A stretch of DNA of 64,000 bases, taken from Plantactinospora endophytica. Lineage in GTDB: Bacteria > Actinomycetota > Actinomycetes > Mycobacteriales > Micromonosporaceae. The stretch is from contig NZ_BONW01000001.1 of NCBI RefSeq assembly GCF_016862915.1, positions 434,001 to 498,000 on the forward strand. The letters run 5' to 3'. Shown here in pieces: positions 16,258 through 24,044 of this stretch (positions within the stretch are counted from its first letter, which is position 1; each line of letters begins with the position of its first letter). Under the pieces are notes generated by a model that worked only from the letters and a program-made list of their open reading frames with translations, had not been told where the DNA came from and searched no databases. The position numbers and the translations under genes are program-made.

Positions 16258-17299
16258 GCCCCGACCGTGGCAGGCCCTGGTCGACGCCGGTGTTGTTGTC
16301 GTGCCGCTCGATGCCGAACGCGTCGAGCTACGTCTTGCCGCCCGCCGTTCCTCGACCAGAGTCCTCGCCCGGACGAGGCCACTGCACCCCTTCGACTTCG
16401 CCCATCTCCTCGCCCGGCAGACAGAGCCGGGGTTGCTGATCGTGCCGGCGGCGTCCTCTGCGGTGCGAGCGATGCTGGATGCCGCTGGTTGGTCCTGGCT
16501 GGTCGATGACGGTCGGCGGGTCACAGGCGTGCTGCGAATTGCGGGGCATCGGCTGGACATCGGGGTCTCCGGCAACGACGTCCAGCGGCGCTTTCCGGAT
16601 CGACGCCGACGCGGACCGGTGCCCTGGGGGACGTTCACCCTGGCCCGCCGACTCCTGCAACAGCCGTACGCGACCCAGCAGCAGTTGGCGAACCTGACGG
16701 GAATTTCGCAGCCCCGGGCATCGCAGGCGCTTCGGGGGTTTGTCGAGCAGGGGCTGGCCGAGCACACCGGAGCCGGTTGGCGGATACGGGACCTGGACCG
16801 CCTGCTGGGCTGGTGGCTGGCGGAGTATCCCGGCCCTGGCGGGCTGAGCACGTACTGGTACAGCCTCGACCCCGCTCTCGTCCAGGCGCGCGCGATGCTT
16901 GAGCAAGTCGATACGGTCACTCGGATGACCGATGCGCTCGACCAGCCCACGGCCGTACTGTCCGGTGACGTCGCCGCCGACTTCATCGCGCCGTGGCGCG
17001 CTCCGAATCGCGCGGTCGTCTACGCCCGCATCGGCGTCGACCCTGCCGAGGCCGGATTCGTACCGGCGTCAGAGGAAGACGCGACACTGGAGTTCGTCGT
17101 GCCCCGCGATCCGGGTGTGTGGCCACTGGGCGTCCCGGTCACGTCGCAGCGGGACGCGCCGTTGCCGCTGGCGGATCCGTTGCAGATCGTCTGGGACGTC
17201 CACCGGGCACCCGGCGCAGACGCCGAAGAGGCGGCGGTGCGGCTGTGGCGAGAACTGCGCAACCGCAGCCGGCGCGGGTACGGAGGGGGCGTGGCATGA
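16247..17299 (+). CDS. AbiEi-like type IV antitoxin / winged-helix regulator
   Basis: 350 residues. The middle carries a winged helix (QPYATQQQLANLTGISQPRA, then ALRGFVEQGLAEHTGAGWRI), flanked by an N-terminal domain and a C-terminal domain ending in VWDVHRAPGADAEEAAVRLW. This order, and the downstream nucleotidyltransferase-like remnant coupled by ATGA, resemble AbiEi antitoxins, which repress their own operon and neutralise AbiEii. The start is the ATG at 16247 with GGAGGAG; an upstream GTG at 16211 has no ribosome site. Third-position GC is a little lower than in the flanking sigma genes, in keeping with acquisition. Confidence 0.65.
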   Translation: MLISPRPWQALVDAGVVVVPLDAERVELRLAARRSSTRVLARTRPLHPFDFAHLLARQTEPGLLIVPAASSAVRAMLDAAGWSWLVDDGRRVTGVLRIAGHRLDIGVSGNDVQRRFPDRRRRGPVPWGTFTLARRLLQQPYATQQQLANLTGISQPRASQALRGFVEQGLAEHTGAGWRIRDLDRLLGWWLAEYPGPGGLSTYWYSLDPALVQARAMLEQVDTVTRMTDALDQPTAVLSGDVAADFIAPWRAPNRAVVYARIGVDPAEAGFVPASEEDATLEFVVPRDPGVWPLGVPVTSQRDAPLPLADPLQIVWDVHRAPGADAEEAAVRLWRELRNRSRRGYGGGVA

Positions 17300-17599
17300 C
17301 GGGTCAGTCGTCAGCCGGATCCGAGGCGCCATCACCATCACTCCCGGTCTCGGTCGTCTCCACCAGTCGGGCGGCGGACGCGGGCTACCTGACTCTTGCG
17401 GATCTCTCGGCGATCGCGGCCACGCTGGCTGTCGACTACCGGATCGTCGGCGGCCACATGGTGACGCTGCTCGTCGCCGTGCCGCTTCTTCGCGACACCG
17501 AGCGCCGCCGGCCTGAAGCAGGTGTCCACCTCGTCCGCTGACCGCACCCGGATGCGCGCACTCGTCCGTCAACTCGTGCCAGAGATCGAATCCCCGTAA
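17296..17599 (+). pseudogene. Remnant of an AbiEii-like nucleotidyltransferase toxin
   Basis: The ATG overlaps the antitoxin stop. The first 60 codons read AGYLTLADLSAIAATL and DYRIVGGHMVTLLVA, the usual beginning of AbiEii-type nucleotidyltransferases, but the frame then loses similarity and stops at 17541. A second frame running to the TAA at 17597-17599 (RMRALVRQLVPEIESP) looks like the original C-terminus. Intact relatives have around 200 or more residues, so a large internal deletion with a frame change removed the catalytic GS and DxD motifs. The toxin should be inactive. Confidence 0.6.
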
Positions 17600-17612
17600 C
17601 CACCGCTGCGGC

Positions 17613-18422
17613 TCACCTGAGGATCTTGGGCGGGATCGAGACCAGTTCGACGCCCGGCATCCGGCACAGCTCGACGTCGAGTTCGGTGTCGTTGGCCCGG
17701 GCCACCGCCGTCTCGTCGGCCAGCCGCAGCAGCAGCGAGTCGCCGAGCAACTCGGGCCTGCCCAGTCCGGCCGTCTCGGGTACGTCCGCGAACAGTTCGC
17801 GGAACCGTGCGGCGGCCTGCTCGGCGGTTTCCAGCCGTACGCCGGTCGCGCCCGGTACGGCACGCAGTCTCGCCTCCACGGCCCGCCGGTCGGCCTCGCT
17901 GATCCGGTCGTCCAGCATCACCCGGACGTCGAGGGGAACGGACGTCGACATTCCCGGTACGGCGGGTAGGGCCGGGAAGTCGTGCACACACCGGCTCACC
18001 GACTCCTGCTCCTGCTTCGGCCCGCCGGGGTAGACCACGTCGTCGACGCTGGCGAGCTCGCGCAGCTCCGCCGGCAGCGGACCGGCGACGGTCCGGTCGA
18101 AGGCGGCCCGGTCGCGCAGGGTGAACCGGAAGGACTCCGGCAGATCTTCCGGCTGGACCTGCTCGACCATCGCGGGCTCGTCCTCGAAGAGTTCCGCGAA
18201 GCGCGCGTATGCCTGCTCCCGGCTTTCGAACACCAACTCGGACAGGTCCGGTACGGCCCGCAGCCGCGCCTCCACCGCCCGCTTCTGCGGCTCGGTGACG
18301 TCGTCGGCCAGGAAGACGGAGATGGGCGGACTCACCCGGGCGTCGGCCGGGGGCGGCGTCGAGCCGGCCAGGCCGACGACCAGCAGTACTCCCAGCACCA
18401 CGAGCGAGATCGATTTCCACAC
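17613..18422 (-). CDS. Membrane-anchored protein with two FtsX extracellular domains
   Basis: 269 residues: one N-terminal membrane helix (about 4-21) and two similar domains of about 105 residues, starting at ISVFLADDVTEPQKRAVEARL and DVRVMLDDRISEADRRAVEARL. Each continues with E-x-REQAYARFAELF or E-x-AEQAAARFRELF and ends DLPESFRFTL or LLGDSLLLRL. This is the extracellular domain of FtsX, which activates peptidoglycan hydrolases, but the FtsX permease helices are missing. The GTG start is supported by TAGGCT eight bases upstream. It may compete with or replace FtsX-hydrolase contacts. Confidence 0.8.
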   Translation of the reverse strand: MWKSISLVVLGVLLVVGLAGSTPPPADARVSPPISVFLADDVTEPQKRAVEARLRAVPDLSELVFESREQAYARFAELFEDEPAMVEQVQPEDLPESFRFTLRDRAAFDRTVAGPLPAELRELASVDDVVYPGGPKQEQESVSRCVHDFPALPAVPGMSTSVPLDVRVMLDDRISEADRRAVEARLRAVPGATGVRLETAEQAAARFRELFADVPETAGLGRPELLGDSLLLRLADETAVARANDTELDVELCRMPGVELVSIPPKILR

Positions 18423-18509
18423 GAGCGGGCAGCCTAGTGTGTGTCCGCAACCTCGTCGTACCGCTTTCCGTCGGAGCGGGATGTCGGGGCGGGTCCATAC
18501 CATCGGCGG

Positions 18510-18851
18510 ATGGTCACCGTAGCCGACGTACGGGCGCTGGCCCGGACACTGCCGCGCAGCAGCGAGCACCTGATCCGCGACCGGGTGAAGTTCCGGGTGG
18601 GCGCGATCGTCTACGTCGCGTTCTCCCGGGACGAGACGACGATGGGTTTCGGCTATCCGAAGGAGGAGCGGGACGCCCTGGTCGCCAGCGATCCGGAGCT
18701 GTTCTTCCTGCCCGACGCGGCCAATCTGCGCTTCCACTGGGTCTGCTGCCATTTGGACCGGCTCGACCACGAGCAGATGGCCGAGTTGGTCACCGAGGCG
18801 TGGCGGATGGTGGTGCCGAAGTTCCTGGCCCGGCAACGACTCGGTAACTGA
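18510..18851 (+). CDS. MmcQ/YjbR family DNA-binding protein
   Basis: 113 residues of the compact MmcQ/YjbR (CyaY-like fold) family, with VRALARTLPRSSEHL, the VKFRVGAIVYVAF strand pair, GFGYPKEERDAL and ELVTEAWRMVVPKFL. Members bind DNA weakly; function is poorly defined. The ATG at 18510 follows TACCAT by six bases, so the transcript is probably leaderless; the frame is open upstream but those codons are non-coding in style. Confidence 0.85.
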   Translation: MVTVADVRALARTLPRSSEHLIRDRVKFRVGAIVYVAFSRDETTMGFGYPKEERDALVASDPELFFLPDAANLRFHWVCCHLDRLDHEQMAELVTEAWRMVVPKFLARQRLGN

Positions 18852-18885
18852 CCGGCATTTCGGCGGCGACACGATATACGGGTAA

Positions 18886-18914
18886 TTGCTGGAGAACACT
18901 GGAACTTGTACGCT
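18886..18914 (+). promoter_or_regulatory. Promoter of the four-gene nuclease/helicase operon
   Basis: TTGCTG (18886-18891) and TACGCT (18909-18914) are 17 bp apart, and seven bases separate the latter from the GTG at 18922. This is a well-formed leaderless promoter. Confidence 0.6.
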
Positions 18915-18921
18915 CCGGCTC

Positions 18922-19827
18922 GTGGCCGAGTCCATGGAAGCGCTCGAACGCAGGATCGACGCCCTCCGGGCCGAGATCCGGCGCTCGGTGGTGGCCCGGG
19001 ACACGGCCCGCACCAGGGGGCTCCGCGCCGAACTGCGCACCGCCGAGCAGGAGTGGGAAGAGGCCATCACCGACCTGGCGGAGGAGGCCGGCGACGCCCC
19101 GTCGGCCGGTGCCGCGCCGCCGGCCACCGCCGGCCGATCGTCCGCCGGCTCGCTTCTTCCGGTACGCGAGCAGGTGCACCACGCCCTCACCCTGCTCTCG
19201 GTGCCGGCGGCGCCGAAGCTGGTCGCCGAGGTGCACGCCGCGTTCTTCGGTGCGGCGGCGGCCGGGGCGCTCGCCGCCGGCAAGCTCACCCACCTGCGCC
19301 GGGACGAGAAGCGCTCGTTCTCCACAGCGCCGTACGCCCGGCCGTACTATCTCTGCGCGGCGCTGACCGCCGAGCACCTGGCCCCGGCGCGCGGCCTGGT
19401 CGCGGTCTCCACCTGGCCGCTGGAGCGGCGGGTCGTCGGCCCGCTCAGCCCCCGGGTCGACTTCCTCACCGCGGCCGTCCGGGTCGCCGAACGCGCCAAT
19501 ACGGTGCCGGCCGGCAACCCCATGCTGGCCCGGCTGGTGTGGCGGTTCGCCAGCAACATCCCCGGTGCGCTTGACATCGCCGGCCGACCAGACACAGTGG
19601 ACCCGGTGACGGTGATCAGGGCGGCCGAGGCGGAACGGGTGGTGCACGCCGACGCCGACCGGGCGCACCGGACGGCGGCGGCCGAGCGGGCCCGCCGACA
19701 GCTCGACCAGGTCGACCAGCTCTTCGGTAACACGCTGCGGACGCTGGCCGGGAACGTGGGAAACGTGTCCCGGCGGGGCGGAGCAGTACTGCGGGGCAAC
19801 CCGACGGCCCAGGAGAAGACGGCATGA
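18922..19827 (+). CDS. Unknown protein, first gene of the nuclease/helicase operon
   Basis: 301 residues, not recognised. Residues about 5-50 are a heptad-rich coiled coil (MEALERRIDALRAEIRRSV, LRAELRTAEQEWEEAI), then an Ala/Pro linker. The rest (about 80-300) is a helical domain with VREQVHHALTLLSVP, KLTHLRRDEKRSF, YYLCAALT and a C-terminal amphipathic helix. RRDEKRSF resembles wing regions of replication-initiation-like helix-turn-helix domains, so a DNA-binding role is possible. The start is fixed by the leaderless promoter. Its stop overlaps the nuclease start (ATGA), which argues that the products work together. Confidence 0.7.
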   Translation: MAESMEALERRIDALRAEIRRSVVARDTARTRGLRAELRTAEQEWEEAITDLAEEAGDAPSAGAAPPATAGRSSAGSLLPVREQVHHALTLLSVPAAPKLVAEVHAAFFGAAAAGALAAGKLTHLRRDEKRSFSTAPYARPYYLCAALTAEHLAPARGLVAVSTWPLERRVVGPLSPRVDFLTAAVRVAERANTVPAGNPMLARLVWRFASNIPGALDIAGRPDTVDPVTVIRAAEAERVVHADADRAHRTAAAERARRQLDQVDQLFGNTLRTLAGNVGNVSRRGGAVLRGNPTAQEKTA

Positions 19828-21038
19828 CGAGCATCAGCATGGGTACCAGCAGGAACACCGCCGAGCGGCTGGCCACGATCCGGGGCGGGGCGAAGCCGAA
19901 GCGGCACAACGCGCGTACGATCGCGGCGCTGACCCGTAACCCCGGCTGTGCCCGGCGGGCCGTACTCGACACGGCCGGGGTGGACAAGCAGCGGCTGGCG
20001 GCTTATATCGACTTTCCGGCCCGGTTCGGGCAGTCCGGGTTCGCCATCGCCCGGGGCAACGCGTTCGAGTCCCAGGTGAAGGCGAGCGGCGCCGCCGAGC
20101 TGGTGAAACTGCTCCGGGAACGGCTCGGGTTGCCGATCCCCGAGGTGGCGTACGACGACCTGGAGACGGTGACCGGGCGGGAGAAGGAGACCCCCGAGGT
20201 CCGGTACGCCCGCTCCCGCGCCCTGCTGCTCCGGGCCGCCGCCGGAGAGGACGGCGCCGGTACGCTCTTCGACCACCCGCTGCTCGGGCTGGACGTGGCA
20301 GGTCAGCGGGTCTACCTCGAACCGGACCTGATCGCCTTCCAGCACGAGGGGCGCTTCCACGTCGTCGAGATCAAGTCTTTCGCGGTGGTGGACGGGCAGG
20401 CCGACCCGGGCAAGGTGTCGGCGGCGGCGATTCAGTCCGCCGTCTACGTGCTGGCGATGCGGCAGATGCTGGCCGAGGCCGGGTACGACCCGGAGATCGT
20501 GGCGCACGACGTGGTGCTGATCTGCCCGCGCGACTTCTCCAACTCGCCGACGGCGGTGCTGGTCGACGTACGCAAGCAGTTGGCCGTGTTGCGGCGGCAG
20601 CTCGGCCGGATGACGAAGGTCGACACGATGCTGGCCGCCCTGCCGCCGAACCTCACCTTCGACCTGGCGCCGGACGCCGACGGGGTGCCGACCCGGGCCC
20701 CGGAGGCGCTGGTCGACGCGTTGCAGACGGTCGACGCCCGATACGCCCCGGACTGCCTGTCGGTCTGCGAGCTGGCCTACTTCTGCCGGGCCGAGGCACG
20801 CGGCTGCACCGCCGCGCTCGGCACCTCGGCCCGGGAGGAACTGGGCGGGATCGAGCAGGTCGAGACCGCGCTGGCGCTGGCGAAGGGCGAACTGTCCCCG
20901 GCCGAGGAGCAGACGGAGGCGGCGGCACTGCTCCGGAACGCCGCCCGGCTCCGCGCCGAGCTGCTGGCACCGGCCGGCGTGACGCTGCCGCCGACGCTGG
21001 CGCCGGCCGGGACGAGTGTGGCCGGGGCGGCGGGATGA
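19824..21038 (+). CDS. Cas4/AddB-like PD-(D/E)XK nuclease with Fe-S cysteines
   Basis: 404 residues. All RecB-family nuclease motifs are visible: E82 in GNAFE, D168 in LEPDLIAF, E182-x-K184 in VEIKSF, and Q204/Y208 in QSAVY. C42 near the N-terminus together with C311, C315, C321 and C328 near the C-terminus match the split Fe-S cluster layout of Cas4, AddB and Dna2 nuclease domains. It should cut single strands, probably at DNA ends or flaps opened by a helicase. It is translationally coupled to the first gene and is 100 bp upstream of the third. C-terminal 70 residues are helical and charged. Confidence 0.83.
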   Translation: MTSISMGTSRNTAERLATIRGGAKPKRHNARTIAALTRNPGCARRAVLDTAGVDKQRLAAYIDFPARFGQSGFAIARGNAFESQVKASGAAELVKLLRERLGLPIPEVAYDDLETVTGREKETPEVRYARSRALLLRAAAGEDGAGTLFDHPLLGLDVAGQRVYLEPDLIAFQHEGRFHVVEIKSFAVVDGQADPGKVSAAAIQSAVYVLAMRQMLAEAGYDPEIVAHDVVLICPRDFSNSPTAVLVDVRKQLAVLRRQLGRMTKVDTMLAALPPNLTFDLAPDADGVPTRAPEALVDALQTVDARYAPDCLSVCELAYFCRAEARGCTAALGTSAREELGGIEQVETALALAKGELSPAEEQTEAAALLRNAARLRAELLAPAGVTLPPTLAPAGTSVAGAAG

Positions 21039-21138
21039 TCCTTTCCGCGCGAGCCGGGTCGCACCACCTCGGGCGGAGACTGTCGAGCTGGGTGCACAGA
21101 CGGGGCGGCCGGGCGGGGACGGTTGCCGGGGCGGTGGC

Positions 21139-22662
21139 GTGAGCACGCTGACCGCGCTGGCCCGGGCCGAGGCGGTGGCGGCCGGGCACGCCCAGCGGAT
21201 CACGACCGTACGCCACCTGCACGTGTCGGACCGGCCGCTGGTGTTCCTGCCGCTGAGCATGGCCGGCGAGGCGAACGCACCGCTGGGGGCGCTGGTCGGC
21301 ACCGACCCGGTCGAGCCGAAACTGCTGGTGGTGCCGCAGCCGCGTAACCGGGACCAGCGGTTCGGCTTCGCCGCCGAGCTGGCCGAGGTGCTGCTGCCCT
21401 ATCTGGACAGCTTCCGGGGTGTCACGGAGGCGGTCGCCGCCAACCGGGGCCGGGAGGTCCGCTACCGGTACGTCGACGCGCCGCAGGTACTGGTGCCCAA
21501 CTCGGCGGGGATCGGGTTCGTCCGGCTGTTCGGGCGGTCGACCCGGTTCCGGCGTACCGACGGGGACTATCCGGTGCATCCGTCGGTGCCGCTGCTCGGG
21601 CAGTGGTTGACGTTCCTGGCGGACCGGGCCGAACATCCGGGCTCGGGGATGCTGCTGGCGATGACGGAGGCACTCGGGCTGCACTGGGCGACCGGGCAGT
21701 CCGCGCTGGAAGACGCGCACCTGGCGGCGCTGCTCGCCTGGATCGACCCGGGCGACGGGCTGACCGGGGCGGATGCGGCGGTGGTGGCCGAGGACCCGTT
21801 GCGCTGGCCGCCGGCCGGGCCGGCCACGGATCCGACCTTCGACAACGAGATTCTGGCGCCGGCCATGACGGCGTACGAGGAGGCGGCGGCGAGTGGCGAG
21901 GAGGTACGGCGGTCGCGGGCTCGGGGCGTACTCGAAGAAGCCGTGCGGTCGCAGCTCACGCCGACCTGGGAGCTGATGTGGCGGGGCGTGTCGCTGCTCC
22001 GGAGACTGCCGGCCGGGGCGCGGGTGGACGGGCGCTGGGCCGAGGACCGGGACGTGTTCAGCAATTTCACGCTGTATGTCGACGGGGGTGGCTATCCGCA
22101 GCCGCGCCGGGACGGGGCGGTCAACGCGGCGCAACGCCTGCACCGACTCGAACGCGCCCTCCAGTCGTACGCCGTCCAGCGCGCCTACGACGACCCGCTG
22201 GTGATGGCCGATCATCGGCTGACCGGGGAGGCATTTGTCGGTGAGGTGACGTTGGCGGACCCGCACCGGATCGACGACAGCGGGAAGCGGCGGGTGCTGC
22301 GGCCTCGGATCCAGGTAACGACCGGGGATGTGGTGCTGGTGACGGTGGGGGCGGTGCTGCACTCGCCGAGCCGGCCGGGGCAGAAGGCGCGAGTGGTTTT
22401 TGTGACGCCGGACTTGTCGACTGGGCAGACCGATGTGGTGCTGGAGTTGTCGGGTGGGCTGGGGCGGTCGCTGAGCCCGGCGCCGGGGAGCGTGCCGGAG
22501 GTGGGCGACCGGCTCTGCTACACGACGCTGTCGGACTCGTTCATGCCGCCGGGAGAATTCCCGAGCCGGGAGGAGACGCCGTGGACGCACGGCGGGCCGC
22601 CGCAGGCGTACGAGGAGCCGGTCGCGCCGAGTGTCGAGGATGCTCGGGAGGAGTGGGCGTGA
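21139..22662 (+). CDS. Unknown large protein between the nuclease and helicase
   Basis: 507 residues, not recognised. It has no membrane segment and no NTPase motif. Notable parts are RHLHVSDRPLVFLPLSMAGE and VPQPRNRDQRFGF near the N-terminus, a tryptophan-rich centre (WELMWRGVSLLRRL), and a beta-rich C-terminal part (about 360-450, e.g. VTTGDVVLVTVGAVLHS then ARVVFVTPDL) that could be an OB-like fold. The GTG at 21139 is chosen because codon style begins there. Its stop overlaps the helicase start (GTGA). It may be the scaffold or substrate-recognition subunit. Confidence 0.72.
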   Translation: MSTLTALARAEAVAAGHAQRITTVRHLHVSDRPLVFLPLSMAGEANAPLGALVGTDPVEPKLLVVPQPRNRDQRFGFAAELAEVLLPYLDSFRGVTEAVAANRGREVRYRYVDAPQVLVPNSAGIGFVRLFGRSTRFRRTDGDYPVHPSVPLLGQWLTFLADRAEHPGSGMLLAMTEALGLHWATGQSALEDAHLAALLAWIDPGDGLTGADAAVVAEDPLRWPPAGPATDPTFDNEILAPAMTAYEEAAASGEEVRRSRARGVLEEAVRSQLTPTWELMWRGVSLLRRLPAGARVDGRWAEDRDVFSNFTLYVDGGGYPQPRRDGAVNAAQRLHRLERALQSYAVQRAYDDPLVMADHRLTGEAFVGEVTLADPHRIDDSGKRRVLRPRIQVTTGDVVLVTVGAVLHSPSRPGQKARVVFVTPDLSTGQTDVVLELSGGLGRSLSPAPGSVPEVGDRLCYTTLSDSFMPPGEFPSREETPWTHGGPPQAYEEPVAPSVEDAREEWA

Positions 22663-24038
22663 GTTCTTCTGGGCTGCTGGTGCCCCGTGGTGGCGGGTCG
22701 GGGCGGTTGGTGTTGCCGCCGGGTGAGGCGGCGCGGCAGGTGATCGGAGAGGTGTTGGCCGACCTGCACAGCGGTCAGCATCGTGGGGTGGTGGTGGACT
22801 CGCCGCCGGGGGCGGGGAAGTCGACGCTTGTGGTGCGGGCGGCGGGTGAGCTGGCCGAGGCGGGTGAGCCGCTGATCGTTATCGCGCAGACGAACGAGCA
22901 GGTCGACGACCTGATCGACCGGTTGGCGCAGGCGAAGCCGGAGCTGCCGATCGGGCGGCTCTCGGCGAACGACTACACAGCGACGGACCGGATCAAGAAC
23001 TATTCGACGGTCCGGGTCGCGGCGAAGGTCGCGGACCTCGGCGGGTCGTCCGTCATCATCGGTACGGCCGCCAAGTGGGCACTGGTGCCGGAGGGGCGCT
23101 GGCCCTGGGCGATCGTGGACGAGGCGTACCAGATGCGGTCGGATGCGCTGCTGCGGGTGGCGGGGCGGTTCGACCGGGCGCTGTTCGTCGGTGATCCGGG
23201 GCAGTTGGATCCGTTCTCGACGGTGGAAACTGAGCGCTGGACCGGGCTGACCTGGGATCCGATGCAGTCGGCGGTGGCGGCGCTGCTGCGGCACAACCCG
23301 GAGCTGCCGGTACACCGGTTGCCGGTGTCGTGGCGGCTGCCGGCGTCGGCGGCCCCGGTGGTGGCGGAGGCGTTCTATCCCTTTACCGGGTTCTCGGCGG
23401 GGACTACTGCTGGGCAGCGGTCCTTGTCTTTTGCTGCGGCGGGGTTCGGGGGTGGGGCGGTGGACGAGGCGTTGGAGATGGCTGCCACTACCGGATGGGC
23501 GTTGTACGAGCTGCCGGCGCGGCACACCTTGCGGACTGATTCTGAGGCTGCGGCGGCCTGTGCGCGGTTGGCGTTGCGGGTGTTGGAGCGGGGTGCGGTG
23601 GCGGTGTCGGAGCGTTCTCCTGGGGGTGCTCCCGTTACCGCTGACCGGATCGCGGTCGGGGCGGCGCACCGCGACCAGGTGGCGGCGATCCGGGCGCAGC
23701 TCGGGGCGGCCGGGGCGGGGATCACGGTCGACACGGCGAACCGGTTGCAGGGGCGCGAGTACGACGTGGTGATCGTGCTGCATCCGTTGTCGGGGCGGCG
23801 GGACGCGACCTCCTTCCATCTGGAGGCGGGGCGGTTGTGTGTGCTGGTGTCGCGGCACCGGCACGCGTGTGTGGTGGTGGCTCGGGCGGGGATCAGCGAG
23901 CTGCTGGACGCCCATCCGTCGACCGAGGCGGTGCACCTGAACGTACCGGTCAAGTTCCCGGACGGCTGGGAAGCCAACCAATCCCTCCTAGGACATATCG
24001 CAGCCCACCGAGGCATGACTTCACCACACCTGACTTAA
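22659..24038 (+). CDS. Compact Upf1/Dna2-type SF1 helicase
   Basis: 459 residues with every SF1 motif in order: Walker A SPPGAGKST (48-56), motif Ia AQTNEQVDDL, motif II VDEAYQM (153-159), motif III VGDPGQL (177-183), motif IV SWRLP (224-228), motif V DTANRLQGREYDVVIV and motif VI LVSRHRHA. The DEAY of motif II differs from the usual DEAS/DEAQ. There is no room for extra domains, so nuclease and accessory functions must come from the co-encoded proteins. Codon third positions are richer in G/T here than upstream. It converges on the next gene with only six bases between. Confidence 0.85.
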   Translation: MSSSGLLVPRGGGSGRLVLPPGEAARQVIGEVLADLHSGQHRGVVVDSPPGAGKSTLVVRAAGELAEAGEPLIVIAQTNEQVDDLIDRLAQAKPELPIGRLSANDYTATDRIKNYSTVRVAAKVADLGGSSVIIGTAAKWALVPEGRWPWAIVDEAYQMRSDALLRVAGRFDRALFVGDPGQLDPFSTVETERWTGLTWDPMQSAVAALLRHNPELPVHRLPVSWRLPASAAPVVAEAFYPFTGFSAGTTAGQRSLSFAAAGFGGGAVDEALEMAATTGWALYELPARHTLRTDSEAAAACARLALRVLERGAVAVSERSPGGAPVTADRIAVGAAHRDQVAAIRAQLGAAGAGITVDTANRLQGREYDVVIVLHPLSGRRDATSFHLEAGRLCVLVSRHRHACVVVARAGISELLDAHPSTEAVHLNVPVKFPDGWEANQSLLGHIAAHRGMTSPHLT

Positions 24039-24044
24039 GCGGCC

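Noticed and set aside
18922-24038. AddAB or a Cas locus
   Set aside because: The helicase lacks the AddA/AddB architecture, is far too short, and no cas1/cas2 or repeat array is present.
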